Origin: Rhodospirillaceae bacterium
GTDB lineage: Bacteria > Pseudomonadota > Alphaproteobacteria > Rhodospirillales > Casp-alpha2
Direction: 5' to 3'
DNA length: 64,000 nt
Assembly (NCBI GenBank): GCA_016845145.1
Contig: JAERTE010000103.1
Span: 62,001-126,000, forward strand
The number at the start of each line of letters is the position of its first letter. The stretch's first letter is position 1. Of this stretch, positions 25,096 through 34,161 are shown piece by piece. Below the pieces are notes generated by a model, which did no database searches, was not told where the DNA came from, and saw nothing but the letters and a program-made list of their open reading frames with translations. The translations under genes and the position numbers were made by a program.

Positions 25096-26370
25096 GTGAC
25101 ACAGTGGATTAAGGCCGATCAGGTCGCCCAACACCTGAAACCCGGCATGACCGTCTTCATCGGCGATGCGACGACTGAACCGACAGAGATTCTCGATGCG
25201 CTGTCGCAAGCTGGAGACCAATGCGCCGACGTTCGGTTCGTTTCCGTATCCTTGCCGGGTATCAACAAAACGGATTTCACTGGTTTCCACCCGGACACCA
25301 AGGCCACCTCGTTTTTCGCGACACCGGAAACGCGAGACGGCATCTTATCGGGCCGCATCGATTTCATTCCGCTGCAGTACCGCGCGATCTACAGCTATCT
25401 TGAACGCGAGGTCGATATCGACGTAGCGATCATGCAGTGTCCGCCCGCGGGAACTGACGGAATGATTTCACTTGGTATCGGCGTGGATTTTGTCCCAGCC
25501 GTTCTATCGAAAGCCAAGATGGTGGTTGCAGAGATCAATGATCTGCAACCGTCGCCGCCCGGCAGTCCTGGAATTCCCGAAAGCGCAATTGATTTAGCGG
25601 TCGCTTGCTCGCGGCCAATGGCTACCTTTCCCACCGCCAAGGTCAACGATATAGCGCGCGCCATCGGGGGGCACGTGGCAGACCTCGTTCGGGATGGCGA
25701 CTGCATCCAAATCGGTATTGGCGCCATTCCCGATGCGGCTCTGGCGGCGTTATCTGAAAAGAACGATCTGGGTCTTCATTCCGGTATGTTGGCGGACGGC
25801 GTCATGCCGTTGATTGAGGCCGGCAATATGACAAGCCGTGCTAAAGCCCTGGACACAGGTGTTGCGGTGGCTGGTGTTACGTTGGGATCACCGGCACTCA
25901 TTGAATGGGCGGGACAGACCGAAGCGTTGGCATTCCGGCCCGTCACCTATACCCATGATTCCAGCATTGTTCGCCAGATCGATAATTTCGTTTCGATAAA
26001 TTCGGCACTTCAGGTTGATCTGTTCGGGCAGGTCAACGCCGACATGCTTGGTGGCCAGCAAATCAGCGGCACCGGCGGCTCGGTCGATGTGATGCGCGCA
26101 GCCGCACTGTCCAATGGCGGGCGTTCCATCCTGGCGCTCAACGCGACGGCGGCACGCGGCACGGTTTCGCGGATCGTGCCGACGCTCGATCAATTTACGG
26201 CGACGACGGCGTTGCGCACAGATATCGACTACGTGGTCACGGAATACGGTGCGCGGCGCATCAAGCATTTGCCGTTTGCGGCACGTGCGGAAGCCTTGAT
26301 CGAGATTGCCGCACCGGAATTCCGCGATGGCCTCCGCGACGCCTGGAAGGAATTATGCGCCCGCCTCTAG
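25096..26370 (+). CDS. acetyl-CoA hydrolase/transferase family protein
   Basis: A 424-residue class I CoA-transferase-like protein of the 4-hydroxybutyrate or succinyl-CoA:acetate CoA-transferase branch. Seen: HLKPGMTVFIGDATTEP, GIGAIPDAALAAL, DLGLHSGMLADGVM, INSALQVDLFGQVNADM and SGTGGSVDVMRAA. These build the two-domain fold and the CoA and oxyanion loops. The residue before FRPVTYTHD, where I recall a glutamate in many relatives, is Ala here, so activity is not certain. The GTG at 25096 is the likely start; the upstream extension overlaps hspQ. Its last 18 nt overlap the convergent sulfotransferase gene. Confidence 0.75.
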   Translation: MTQWIKADQVAQHLKPGMTVFIGDATTEPTEILDALSQAGDQCADVRFVSVSLPGINKTDFTGFHPDTKATSFFATPETRDGILSGRIDFIPLQYRAIYSYLEREVDIDVAIMQCPPAGTDGMISLGIGVDFVPAVLSKAKMVVAEINDLQPSPPGSPGIPESAIDLAVACSRPMATFPTAKVNDIARAIGGHVADLVRDGDCIQIGIGAIPDAALAALSEKNDLGLHSGMLADGVMPLIEAGNMTSRAKALDTGVAVAGVTLGSPALIEWAGQTEALAFRPVTYTHDSSIVRQIDNFVSINSALQVDLFGQVNADMLGGQQISGTGGSVDVMRAAALSNGGRSILALNATAARGTVSRIVPTLDQFTATTALRTDIDYVVTEYGARRIKHLPFAARAEALIEIAAPEFRDGLRDAWKELCARL

Positions 26371-28314
26371 GACACGGCGCAAAGGCGCCAGTTCATCTGC
26401 ATAGTGTCCCGCCCGCCCTTTCGAGGATGTATAGAGCGGCTGCCGCACCTGCCAACTCGATGCCGAGAGGACAGTGCGCCGGGATTTATGGAACTCCATA
26501 CAAGCGCCATCCCACTCCAGCCCAATAAAACCGATCAACTCTCGAACATAGGGTTCAGGATCTTCGACAAGAGCGTCATATGAAATTTCAATTATTTCGC
26601 CTGGCATAACGGTACGCCAATGCGCCATCAGACGCCGATAAGCATTGATGAAATACCCGATATGCGCCAAGTCGCATGACCAGGGATAATCCTCGACGAA
26701 GTTCTGCATATAGCAAGATAGCCCCGTATCCATCGGATCGCGCATACAGTGGACGATCCGCGCCTTGGGGAACAAGCGCCGGATAAGCCCCAGATCGCGA
26801 AAGTGAAACGGAGTCTTGTCAACAATGCGCCGCGCGTCCGCATCATTTCCCGCGAGCCGTTCCAACACGGCCCGAACCATCTCGTTCTCACTCATATCCG
26901 GTGACAACGCCGCCACACTCATCGCCTCGCCGACCCCCACGACCTCTGGATGAGACGACAAAATCTGCTCGATTAACGTTGTCCCGGAGCGCGGCAGCCC
27001 GACAACGAAAACGGGGCGCTCCTCATCGCCCTCTGTGGCATCGCTAAACGCTTCCTGGGGGTAAGCGCCGATGATCGCCGCAACGTCGGCAGCCATAATC
27101 TCGGGGTCGAAAACATGTTTCCGTGCCGCCATCCTGGCTTTACGGGCTTCGTTGCCGGCGTGAAAGTGCCGAAAGGCCGCAATATAGTCGCAACGCCGGT
27201 CATATACCTCCCCCAGGGCAAAGTGCCCGGCGATTCGGGACTCCACCGGAACGGCATCATCCACACACATCTCATTCACGCAGCGCAAGTCCTCATCGCT
27301 TAACCCATCGTCCGGCGATGACGCCAAGGCAGCCCACGCCCTCGCGTGATGCGGGTCCAGGTCAACGGCGTTGCGGAACGATGTTGCCGCCGCCGCCAGA
27401 TCACCGCCCGCCAACTGCACGACCCCCAATCCCGCATGAGCGTCGGCACTGTCAGCGAAATCATTCAACACCGAACGATATCCCGCTGCCGCATCGTCCA
27501 GGTTTCCCAGTTTGTGCAGGGCAGCGGCTCGGTTTAGCCGCACGGCCATGAGACCCGGACGCCGTTGCAGTGCCTCGTCATAGGCTTCAACGGCACTTTC
27601 GAACTGTTTGGTCGCCGAATAAATATCGCCGAGCGCACTATGGGCTTCAGGATAATCGGGATGCATATCCAGAGCCGTTCGGCATTGCGCTTCAGCGGCG
27701 TCGAATTCCCCGACGGTTCTCAACGCCGTCGCCAGATTGACGCGCGCCAATGGATTGTCTGGCACCAATTCAACGGCGCGCGCCAGAACCTCAATGGCGC
27801 TGACGGGATCGTCGCTCTTTACCAACACACTGCCTTTGTTCACCAGGGCATCAACGAAATCCGGATCACGGGTCAACACCTCGTCACAAGCCTGCAGTGC
27901 TTCGTTGTGACGGCCTTGGATATCAAGCGCCACTGCCAAGTTGTTCCACGCTCCAATATGGTTCGCCTGGAGTTCCAAGACGTGACGGCAAGCAGCCTCT
28001 GCTTCTGCGGGGCGTCCCAACACGTTCATGATCGCCCCGCAATCGGCATGGATATCGACGTTTTCATCGTCCCTGGTGGCGGCCTCCAGAATATGGTTAC
28101 CCGCTTCCCTTAATCGGCCCTGGGCATAGGCGACATGCGCCAATAGGTGATGCGGCCCGGCGGCCAGCGGATCGACACTCATCGCCGCCAGGCAAGACCG
28201 CTGTGCGGCAACCAAATCGCCCTCCTCCAAGCCCGATCGGGCGGCATTCATATGTTCTTGGAATTTACGCGCGCGGCCTTTCGCTGCCTGTCTGCGCTGC
28301 TGCCTATTCATCAT
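26353..28314 (-). CDS. TPR-repeat sulfotransferase
   Basis: A 653-residue fusion. The first about 340 residues are tandem TPR units (for example AWNNLAVALDIQGRHNEALQ). The C-terminal 250 residues form a sulfotransferase domain with the 5'-phosphosulfate loop VVGLPRSGTTLIEQILSSHP and a 3'-phosphate segment around RIVHCMRDPMDTGLSCYMQN. The N-terminal MMNRQQRRQAAKGRARK is basic. Such TPR-sulfotransferases are common in alphaproteobacteria and resemble tyrosylprotein sulfotransferases; targets may be proteins or glycans. PAPS is the presumed donor. It is a lone gene, convergent with the CoA-transferase. Confidence 0.85.
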   Translation of the reverse strand: MMNRQQRRQAAKGRARKFQEHMNAARSGLEEGDLVAAQRSCLAAMSVDPLAAGPHHLLAHVAYAQGRLREAGNHILEAATRDDENVDIHADCGAIMNVLGRPAEAEAACRHVLELQANHIGAWNNLAVALDIQGRHNEALQACDEVLTRDPDFVDALVNKGSVLVKSDDPVSAIEVLARAVELVPDNPLARVNLATALRTVGEFDAAEAQCRTALDMHPDYPEAHSALGDIYSATKQFESAVEAYDEALQRRPGLMAVRLNRAAALHKLGNLDDAAAGYRSVLNDFADSADAHAGLGVVQLAGGDLAAAATSFRNAVDLDPHHARAWAALASSPDDGLSDEDLRCVNEMCVDDAVPVESRIAGHFALGEVYDRRCDYIAAFRHFHAGNEARKARMAARKHVFDPEIMAADVAAIIGAYPQEAFSDATEGDEERPVFVVGLPRSGTTLIEQILSSHPEVVGVGEAMSVAALSPDMSENEMVRAVLERLAGNDADARRIVDKTPFHFRDLGLIRRLFPKARIVHCMRDPMDTGLSCYMQNFVEDYPWSCDLAHIGYFINAYRRLMAHWRTVMPGEIIEISYDALVEDPEPYVRELIGFIGLEWDGACMEFHKSRRTVLSASSWQVRQPLYTSSKGRAGHYADELAPLRRVLEAGA

Positions 28315-28449
28315 GTATCATTTAGCCGCCAAGCGCCGACCTGCGTCAATCGGTCATCCAACAATATTACCCGGAGTTCCCGATTGTGCAGGCAGTTCCA
28401 AACCTCTAAAAACTGAGGGATATTTCACCGAACGCCGTGAGGACTTTTC

Positions 28450-29121
28450 ATGCCGGAACACACCCCCGCTTCCCTAGAGACCGCCAAATGGCTGCTCGAT
28501 ATCAAAGCCGTCAATTTCAGGCCCGAAGAGCCCTATACCCTCACTGCGGGTTGGGCCAGCCCTGTCTACATCGATTGCCGCTGGGTCATATCTTTCACGG
28601 AAGCCCGCCGCCGCATGATCAAGTTGGGCGTTGAGATGCTGCGCGAAAACGCCGGTCTCGACGACACCGATCTCGTCGCCGGTGGAGAAACCGCCGGCAT
28701 TCCTTACGCAGCATGGATCGCCGAGGCCGCCGACAAGCCCATGCTTTATGTGCGCAAGAAACCCAAGGGTTTTGGACGCGATGCGCAAATCGAGGGCAAC
28801 TTGGAGGAAGGCAAAAAGGTTTTGTTGGTCGAAGATTTGGCAACCGACGGCGGTTCCAAGATCAACTTCGTCAATGCGTTGCGCACCGCAGGCGCCAACG
28901 TCAGCGATATTTTTGTGGTGTTCTTCTATAGTGCCTTTCCAGGCGCCCTCGACACCCTGGACGAGGCCGGCGTCAAACTGCATTACCTGTGCACGTGGCA
29001 CGATGTTTTGAAGGTCGCGGATGAGGGCAATTACTTCCCGGCCGATTCGATCGCCGGTGTCCGTGATTTCCTCGCCGACCCGATCGGTTGGTCAGCGGCT
29101 AACGGAGGCCGCGACGCGTGA
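28450..29121 (+). CDS. pyrE: orotate phosphoribosyltransferase
   Basis: A 223-residue enzyme that makes orotidine 5'-phosphate from orotate and PRPP in pyrimidine synthesis. Visible are LTAGWASPVYIDCRWVISF near the N-terminus, the flexible-loop residues RKKPKGFGRDAQIEG, and the PRPP motif VLLVEDLATDGGSK. The ATG at 28450 follows GAGGAC. Its final codons overlap the GTG of the rhodanese gene by 4 nt. The length and RKKPKG loop are typical of the alphaproteobacterial form. Confidence 0.92.
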   Translation: MPEHTPASLETAKWLLDIKAVNFRPEEPYTLTAGWASPVYIDCRWVISFTEARRRMIKLGVEMLRENAGLDDTDLVAGGETAGIPYAAWIAEAADKPMLYVRKKPKGFGRDAQIEGNLEEGKKVLLVEDLATDGGSKINFVNALRTAGANVSDIFVVFFYSAFPGALDTLDEAGVKLHYLCTWHDVLKVADEGNYFPADSIAGVRDFLADPIGWSAANGGRDA

Positions 29122-30029
29122 AACCCTTAGGCCGACAATTGTTCGTGGTCCTGGTCTGTCTGGCGTGCATATCGCCAGCTATCGCGGCGGAGCCCCTGGT
29201 CGATGCATCATGGGTCCGGACCAATCTGGGCAAACCCGGGATCGTTTTCTTGGATGTCCGCTCCTTCGGCGCCTATCGCGCGGCGCATGTGCCCGGTGCG
29301 GTCTACACCAACTATGGGCGCGACGGCTGGCGCGTGAAAAAAGGTGGCGTGCCCGGCATGCTGCCAAGTCTGAAACATCTGGAAAAGTTGATCGGCGGCT
29401 TGGGCATTGGCAACGACAGCCACGTGGTCATTTTGCCCGGCGGCTACAGCTCGGGAGAAATGGGTGTAGCGACCCGGATTTATTGGACTCTCAAGACCGT
29501 AGGGTTGGAGACCGTCTCGATCCTGAACGGCGGCATGGAAAGTTATCTCGACGCCAAAAAGCCGCCACTCGAAAAAGGCGCCCCGCGGCCTGTGCGCTCG
29601 GTATTTAAGGCAGATTTTCAACCCCGGTATCTTGCCACGGCAGATGACGTCAAAGCAGCACTCTCGGGTCAAGGAAAACTCATCGACCACCGACCCAACG
29701 ACCAATTTGTCGGGGTCAACAAATCTGGACAAGTTAAACGTCATGGCACCCTGCCCGGCGCTGTAAACTTACCGGGTAAATGGACCACGATCGATGATGG
29801 TGGTGTTTTTCGCGATGCCAAAACCCTCAAAATCTTGTTCGACGCCGTCGGTGCGCCCATCCAAGGGCAGACGATTGCTTTCTGTAATACCGGACACTGG
29901 GCGTCCCTGGGCTGGTTCGTGCAACACGAAATTCTGGGAAACAAAAAAGTGCGTATGTACGACGGCTCTCTTGCCGACTGGGCGACCACCAACAGCAACC
30001 CCATGGATCGAAAAATCTCAATCCGCTAG
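29118..30029 (+). CDS. periplasmic two-domain sulfurtransferase (rhodanese)
   Basis: A 303-residue secreted protein. A signal peptide (LFVVLVCLACISPAIAAEP) ends near residue 23. Two rhodanese domains follow. The first (FLDVRSFGAYRAAHVPGAVY) lacks cysteine in its loop (ILPGGYSSGEMG). The second carries the catalytic cysteine in FCNTGHWASLGW. Thiosulfate sulfurtransferases of this shape move sulfur from thiosulfate or a thiol to cyanide or another acceptor. The start is GTG at 29118 overlapping the pyrE stop. The CxTGHWAS loop has one more residue difference than the usual CRxG form. Confidence 0.85.
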   Translation: MKPLGRQLFVVLVCLACISPAIAAEPLVDASWVRTNLGKPGIVFLDVRSFGAYRAAHVPGAVYTNYGRDGWRVKKGGVPGMLPSLKHLEKLIGGLGIGNDSHVVILPGGYSSGEMGVATRIYWTLKTVGLETVSILNGGMESYLDAKKPPLEKGAPRPVRSVFKADFQPRYLATADDVKAALSGQGKLIDHRPNDQFVGVNKSGQVKRHGTLPGAVNLPGKWTTIDDGGVFRDAKTLKILFDAVGAPIQGQTIAFCNTGHWASLGWFVQHEILGNKKVRMYDGSLADWATTNSNPMDRKISIR

Positions 30030-30057
30030 ACTACCGGGCTAATGGGGGGGAGCCGCC

Positions 30058-30519
30058 ATGGCCAGCATCTTAAAATCACTCGTCGACAACTACCACGCCC
30101 ACATGCAACGCCAACGCACGCGACCGTTCCTGGAAGGCGTGATGGCAGCCTGCGCCTTGGTAGCCACGGCAGACGGGGAAGTTTCATTTGCCCAACGTGT
30201 CCGGGTTGATCAAATTCTCGAGACACTGGATGCATTGAAAGTTTACGATCCGCACGAAGGGATAGATATCTTCAATACCTACACCGATGCCATCTTGGCC
30301 AATCCCAAAGCCGGCCATGAAACCGCTTATCAAGCCATGGCCAATGTTGCTCAGAATGCGGACGACGGAAAGCTGATGGTTCGCATATGCTGTGCGGTGA
30401 GCGAAGCGAATGGTGAGAAAAGCCTCGTCGATCAGATCGAAATTACGTCTCTATGCTCACGTCTCGGTTTAGACCCTGGTGAATGCGGAATTTATGACCC
30501 AGATGCGATCTTTGAGTGA
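30058..30519 (+). CDS. TerB-like protein
   Basis: A 153-residue all-helical soluble protein. The two halves each hold a TerB-type acidic motif, ALVATADGEVSFAQRVRVDQ and AVSEANGEKSLVDQIEI, the metal-binding D/E clusters of TerB. TerB was named from tellurite resistance operons, but single copies occur widely with unknown roles, often with membrane or stress proteins. GGGGGG precedes the ATG by 5 nt. It lies between a periplasmic rhodanese and the globin-chemoreceptor fusion on the same strand; the gaps (28 and 72 nt) allow an operon. Confidence 0.75.
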   Translation: MASILKSLVDNYHAHMQRQRTRPFLEGVMAACALVATADGEVSFAQRVRVDQILETLDALKVYDPHEGIDIFNTYTDAILANPKAGHETAYQAMANVAQNADDGKLMVRICCAVSEANGEKSLVDQIEITSLCSRLGLDPGECGIYDPDAIFE

Positions 30520-30591
30520 CAGATGGTCAGCAAGCGCATATAGTCTATAGTCATAGGTTTTATACTCCAGGGGTTATAGGGAACCAATCGC

Positions 30592-31473
30592 ATGGATATC
30601 TCGCATCACGACGCCGAAATCGTCCGCAATTCCTTCATGAGCTTCGCCGCCGATGCGGATCGTGTTGCCATAGATTTCTATAATCGTCTGTTTGAAACCG
30701 ATCCGACCCTCAAGGAGTTATTCCCGGAAAACCTCATGAACCAAGGCCGCGCCTTGATGGACACTTTGGCAACGGTCGTTGATAGCGTCGACAATATGCC
30801 GAATATGCGCGGTATGCTCCATGAGCTGGGCGCACGCCATGCTGGATACAAAGTTCGCGCCGACATGTACGATACCGTCGGCGCATGTCTGCTTGGTTCG
30901 ATTGAGGAAGCCATGGGCGCCGACTTCACGCCAGAGACGGCTGCGGCTTGGGCCAGTGTCTTCAATGTCATCGCCGATACCATGTTGGACGGCGCCGAAG
31001 GCGCGAAAGCTTTGGCGGAAAGCGAGCCAATGACCGCAATGCCTGAACTGGTATCTGAACCGGCATCCGAACCGGCACCCGCACCGCTGCCTGCGCCGGC
31101 GGCATCGGAACCGGCACCCTCATTTACCCCCGCGCCGCCACCGGTCACGCCTGCCGCTCCGGCTCCCGAACCTGAACCGGAACCGAATTCCAATGTCGCT
31201 GCGTTGCAGGCTGAAATTGACGGACTGCGCGAAGAGATTGAAACCGTTGACAAGGTCGCATCGCAAATTGACGCGATTGCCAAGCAAACCAACCTGCTCG
31301 CCTTGAACGCAACGATTGAGGCAGCACGGGCCGGGGATGCCGGCAAGGGCTTTGCCGTGGTCGCCGGCGAGGTAAAAAATCTATCGGGTCAAACGGCGCG
31401 GGCCACGGGCGAAGTGTCCGAAGTGCTCGGGCGGTTGCGTGAGCGGGTCAACCAATTGGCAGATTTGATTTAA
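30592..31473 (+). CDS. flavohaemoglobin-type globin fused to a chemoreceptor signalling tip
   Basis: A 293-residue soluble protein in three parts. Residues 1-138 are a globin: Tyr30 (B10, [12 protein letters not shown]), Gln51 (E7) and His83 (F8, [11 protein letters not shown]) line up with Tyr29, Gln53 and His85 of E. coli Hmp. Residues 145-200 are a Pro/Ala/Glu-rich linker. Residues 202-293 are a coiled coil holding only the MCP hairpin tip ([20 protein letters not shown], then [18 protein letters not shown]). There is no membrane helix, HAMP or full-length signalling bundle. It could sense O2 or NO and signal through CheA/CheW, or work as a decoy. Followed 3 nt later by a TlpA-like gene. 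Confidence 0.85.
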   Translation: MDISHHDAEIVRNSFMSFAADADRVAIDFYNRLFETDPTLKELFPENLMNQGRALMDTLATVVDSVDNMPNMRGMLHELGARHAGYKVRADMYDTVGACLLGSIEEAMGADFTPETAAAWASVFNVIADTMLDGAEGAKALAESEPMTAMPELVSEPASEPAPAPLPAPAASEPAPSFTPAPPPVTPAAPAPEPEPEPNSNVAALQAEIDGLREEIETVDKVASQIDAIAKQTNLLALNATIEAARAGDAGKGFAVVAGEVKNLSGQTARATGEVSEVLGRLRERVNQLADLI

Positions 31474-31476
31474 TCC

Positions 31477-32034
31477 GTGAAACGCCTCGTCGCACTTTCG
31501 CTGCTCATCGTCGTGAGCGGATGGGATAGAGGCGGATGGCAAGCTGCGGCCGCACCGACCGAGTTCAACGGCCACCGACGTCCGTTTACGATTGTCGAGC
31601 CCGTGCGTGTCGCACCGATCACACCCATGCATACGCCCTCGCATGGTGTTACCAATTTGACCCGCTACCGGGGCCGGGTCGTGCTTTTGAATTTGTGGGC
31701 AACCTGGTGTGCGCCCTGCCGCGCAGAACTGCCGCACCTCGATCAATTGCAACGCAATCTCGGCACCGACGGTTTAACGGTCTTGACCGTCGCCACCGAT
31801 GATGCGCCCTCAAATGCACTCGTCAGTTTTTTTCGGCATCTTGGTATTCGTTCACTGAACCCTCTGAGTGACCCGGCAGGTCACGCGGCAGGTGCATTCG
31901 GGGCATATGATGGGTTACCTTGGTCTTTCATCATCGACCGTCAAGGAAACCTCAGGGGATATATCGCAGGCGCCGCCGATTGGACCGGAAAGCAAGCGCA
32001 CGACATGCTGAAATACTATCTCGCCCAGCCATGA
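31477..32034 (+). CDS. periplasmic TlpA-like thioredoxin
   Basis: A 185-residue protein with an N-terminal signal sequence (VALSLLIVVSG) and a thioredoxin fold of the TlpA/ResA type. The redox motif is LNLWATWCAPCRAELP, and the cis-proline region is YDGLPWSFIIDRQG. Such proteins reduce disulfides in the periplasm, for example in cytochrome c or oxidase assembly. The N-terminal region between signal and core is longer than usual (about residues 25-62). The start is GTG at 31477, 3 nt after the globin-MCP stop, so the two are probably co-translated. Confidence 0.82.
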   Translation: MKRLVALSLLIVVSGWDRGGWQAAAAPTEFNGHRRPFTIVEPVRVAPITPMHTPSHGVTNLTRYRGRVVLLNLWATWCAPCRAELPHLDQLQRNLGTDGLTVLTVATDDAPSNALVSFFRHLGIRSLNPLSDPAGHAAGAFGAYDGLPWSFIIDRQGNLRGYIAGAADWTGKQAHDMLKYYLAQP

Positions 32035-32056
32035 CGGCGATGCTAACCTCTTGTCC

Positions 32057-33718
32057 ATGATGCCGCTACGCCTCATTCGTTTCAGCCTGTGCCTTATCAT
32101 CGCACTGGGATTTGCCGCCGCCGCGATGGCGAAAGACCGGTTGACCATCGGCATCACGCAGTTTCCATCATCGTTTCATCCCAACATCGATTCAATGTTG
32201 GCCAAAACCTACATCCAGGCACTGACACGCCGGCCACTCACCGCCTACAACAAGGATTGGAAGCTGATTTGCCTGTTGTGTACAAAGCTTCCGACGTTCG
32301 AAAACGGTTTGGCCAAGAAAGAGCGCACGCCCAAGGGCGCGCAAGGTGTCGCTGCAACATATACTCTTCATCCGGATGCCACGTGGGGCGACGGCGTGCC
32401 AGTGACTTCGAAAGACGTGGTTTTTACCTGGAAAGTCGGCCGCCACGCCAAGTCCGGTGTTGGCGACATGGAGTTCTATCGCAGCCTTTATAAGATCGAC
32501 GTCATTGACGATAAGACCGTAACCTTGCACTTCGACAAATTGTCCTTCGAATACAATTCGGTGAGCGGGTTCGAGTTGTTGCCGGCCCACATTGAGACGC
32601 CGCATTTTTCTAACCCGGAGAAGTACAAAACGCGGACCGCTTTCGACACCGACGCAACGAACCCGGGCCTCGTGTTTGGGCCCTACATGCTTAGCGAAGT
32701 CGTCTCCGGCTCACATGTGGTGCTGCGCCCCAATGCCACGTGGTACGGTAAAAAACCGGCATTCAAGCAAATCGTCATCAAGGTTATCGGCAACACTGCT
32801 GCCTTGGAGGCCAACCTGCTATCGGGCGATATCGACATGGTGGCCGGCGAGCTTGGGTTCACAGTCGATCAAGCCTTGGCTTTCGAAAAACGCCACGGCC
32901 AGCGATTCAACGTGATCTACAAACCGGGATTGATCTATGAGCATATCGATCTCAACCTGGACAATCCGATTTTAGCTGACAAACGCGTGCGGCACGCCCT
33001 GCTCCACGCCGTTGACCGCCAATCGCTGACCCAGCAATTGTTCGGCGGCAAGCAACCGGTGGCGAATTCGAACGTCAATCCGTTGGACTGGGTGCACGCC
33101 AAGGATATTCCGACGTATGCGTACAATCCAAAACGCGCGGCGAAACTATTGAACGATGCCGGATGGAACATTCGCCGACGCGGCATTCGACACAACAAGC
33201 AAGGCCAACCCCTACGCCTGGAACTGATGACCACTGCCGGCAACCGTTCCCGTGAACTGGTAGAGCAAGTGCTCCAGAGCCAATGGAAGGGTGCGGGGAT
33301 TGACGTGCGCATCCGCAACGAACCGGCGCGGGTTTTTTTCGGACGCACGGTAACCGAACGGAAATTCACAGGCCTCGCCATGTACGCCTGGATCAGCGCA
33401 CCTGAAAGTGTGCCGCGCACGACGCTGCACTCGAGCCACATACCAACATCTGACAATAACTATGCCGGCCAGAATTACACGGGCTTCAAAAACGCCGAGA
33501 TGGATGAAATCTTGGAAACCATTGAGACGGAACTCGACCGCGAGAAACGCCGGAAACTGTGGCATCGCCTGCAAACCATATACGCCAAGGAACTGCCTGT
33601 GCTGCCCCTGTATTTCCGCGCCAATCCGTTCATTCTACCAAAATGGCTTCACGGTGTGACACCCACCGGGCACCAGCACCCGTCCACGCTGTGGGCCGAA
33701 TATTGGACATCTGAATGA
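32057..33718 (+). CDS. extracellular peptide-type solute-binding protein (SBP_bac_5)
   Basis: A 553-residue periplasmic protein. The signal peptide (LIRFSLCLIIALGFAAAAMA) is cleaved before KDRLTIGITQFP. The mature part follows the DppA/OppA pattern: YTLHPDATWGDGVPVTSKDV early, then RVRHALLHAVDRQSLTQQLF, and NNYAGQNYTGFKNAEMD and LPVLPLYFRANPF late. It binds oligopeptides or similar solutes for an ABC importer. No permease or ATPase genes are adjacent, so the importer partner is elsewhere or the protein acts alone. The ATG at 32057 is preferred to a TTG two codons upstream. Confidence 0.85.
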   Translation: MMPLRLIRFSLCLIIALGFAAAAMAKDRLTIGITQFPSSFHPNIDSMLAKTYIQALTRRPLTAYNKDWKLICLLCTKLPTFENGLAKKERTPKGAQGVAATYTLHPDATWGDGVPVTSKDVVFTWKVGRHAKSGVGDMEFYRSLYKIDVIDDKTVTLHFDKLSFEYNSVSGFELLPAHIETPHFSNPEKYKTRTAFDTDATNPGLVFGPYMLSEVVSGSHVVLRPNATWYGKKPAFKQIVIKVIGNTAALEANLLSGDIDMVAGELGFTVDQALAFEKRHGQRFNVIYKPGLIYEHIDLNLDNPILADKRVRHALLHAVDRQSLTQQLFGGKQPVANSNVNPLDWVHAKDIPTYAYNPKRAAKLLNDAGWNIRRRGIRHNKQGQPLRLELMTTAGNRSRELVEQVLQSQWKGAGIDVRIRNEPARVFFGRTVTERKFTGLAMYAWISAPESVPRTTLHSSHIPTSDNNYAGQNYTGFKNAEMDEILETIETELDREKRRKLWHRLQTIYAKELPVLPLYFRANPFILPKWLHGVTPTGHQHPSTLWAEYWTSE

Positions 33719-34161
33719 GCGATAGCGACGTTTATATCCGTGGAGTCCGTGTCGATGACATCGATGCCTTGCATGGGCTGTGTCGGGAACTTGGATATGA
33801 CACTGAAATCTCCCCCGTATCCGACCGACTCAATCGCATTGTCTCGGACCCTTCCCAGGCGGTGTTTGTGGCGGAGTTTGCCGGCGATGTTATCGGTTTT
33901 GTCGATTTGTTCACACGCCACGCCTTGGAAATTGACGCCTGTGCCCAGATCCAGGCCTTGGTGGTTGGGGAGAAGGCCCGCCGAAACGGCGCCGCAGGGC
34001 TACTGATCACGGCTGCCGAAAGTTGGGCTCGGGGGCGTGGGTTATCGTGGCTGTCGCTCTATTGCACACACAATCGCGATGCGGCCCATGAATTTTATCC
34101 CGCACTCGGATTTGATGCCGCATCGACGGCGACGCGTTTCAATATGCGGTTGGATGGATAG
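33715..34161 (+). CDS. GNAT-family N-acetyltransferase
   Basis: A 148-residue protein with the GNAT core. IRGVRVDDIDALHGLCRELG opens the fold. The acetyl-CoA loop is VVGEKARRNGAAGLLITAAE (a Q/R-x-x-G-x-G/A variant), and the late motif B is LYCTHNRDAAHEFYPALGF. The acceptor may be an amine of a small molecule or protein. The ATG overlaps the previous stop as ATGA. The following hydrolase gene begins inside its last codons, so the three genes are coupled. Confidence 0.85.
   Translation: MSDSDVYIRGVRVDDIDALHGLCRELGYDTEISPVSDRLNRIVSDPSQAVFVAEFAGDVIGFVDLFTRHALEIDACAQIQALVVGEKARRNGAAGLLITAAESWARGRGLSWLSLYCTHNRDAAHEFYPALGFDAASTATRFNMRLDG

Noticed and set aside
30592..31473. Classical globin-coupled sensor (HemAT type)
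   Set aside because: The globin residues match flavohaemoglobin positions and the MCP part is only the hairpin tip, unlike HemAT.
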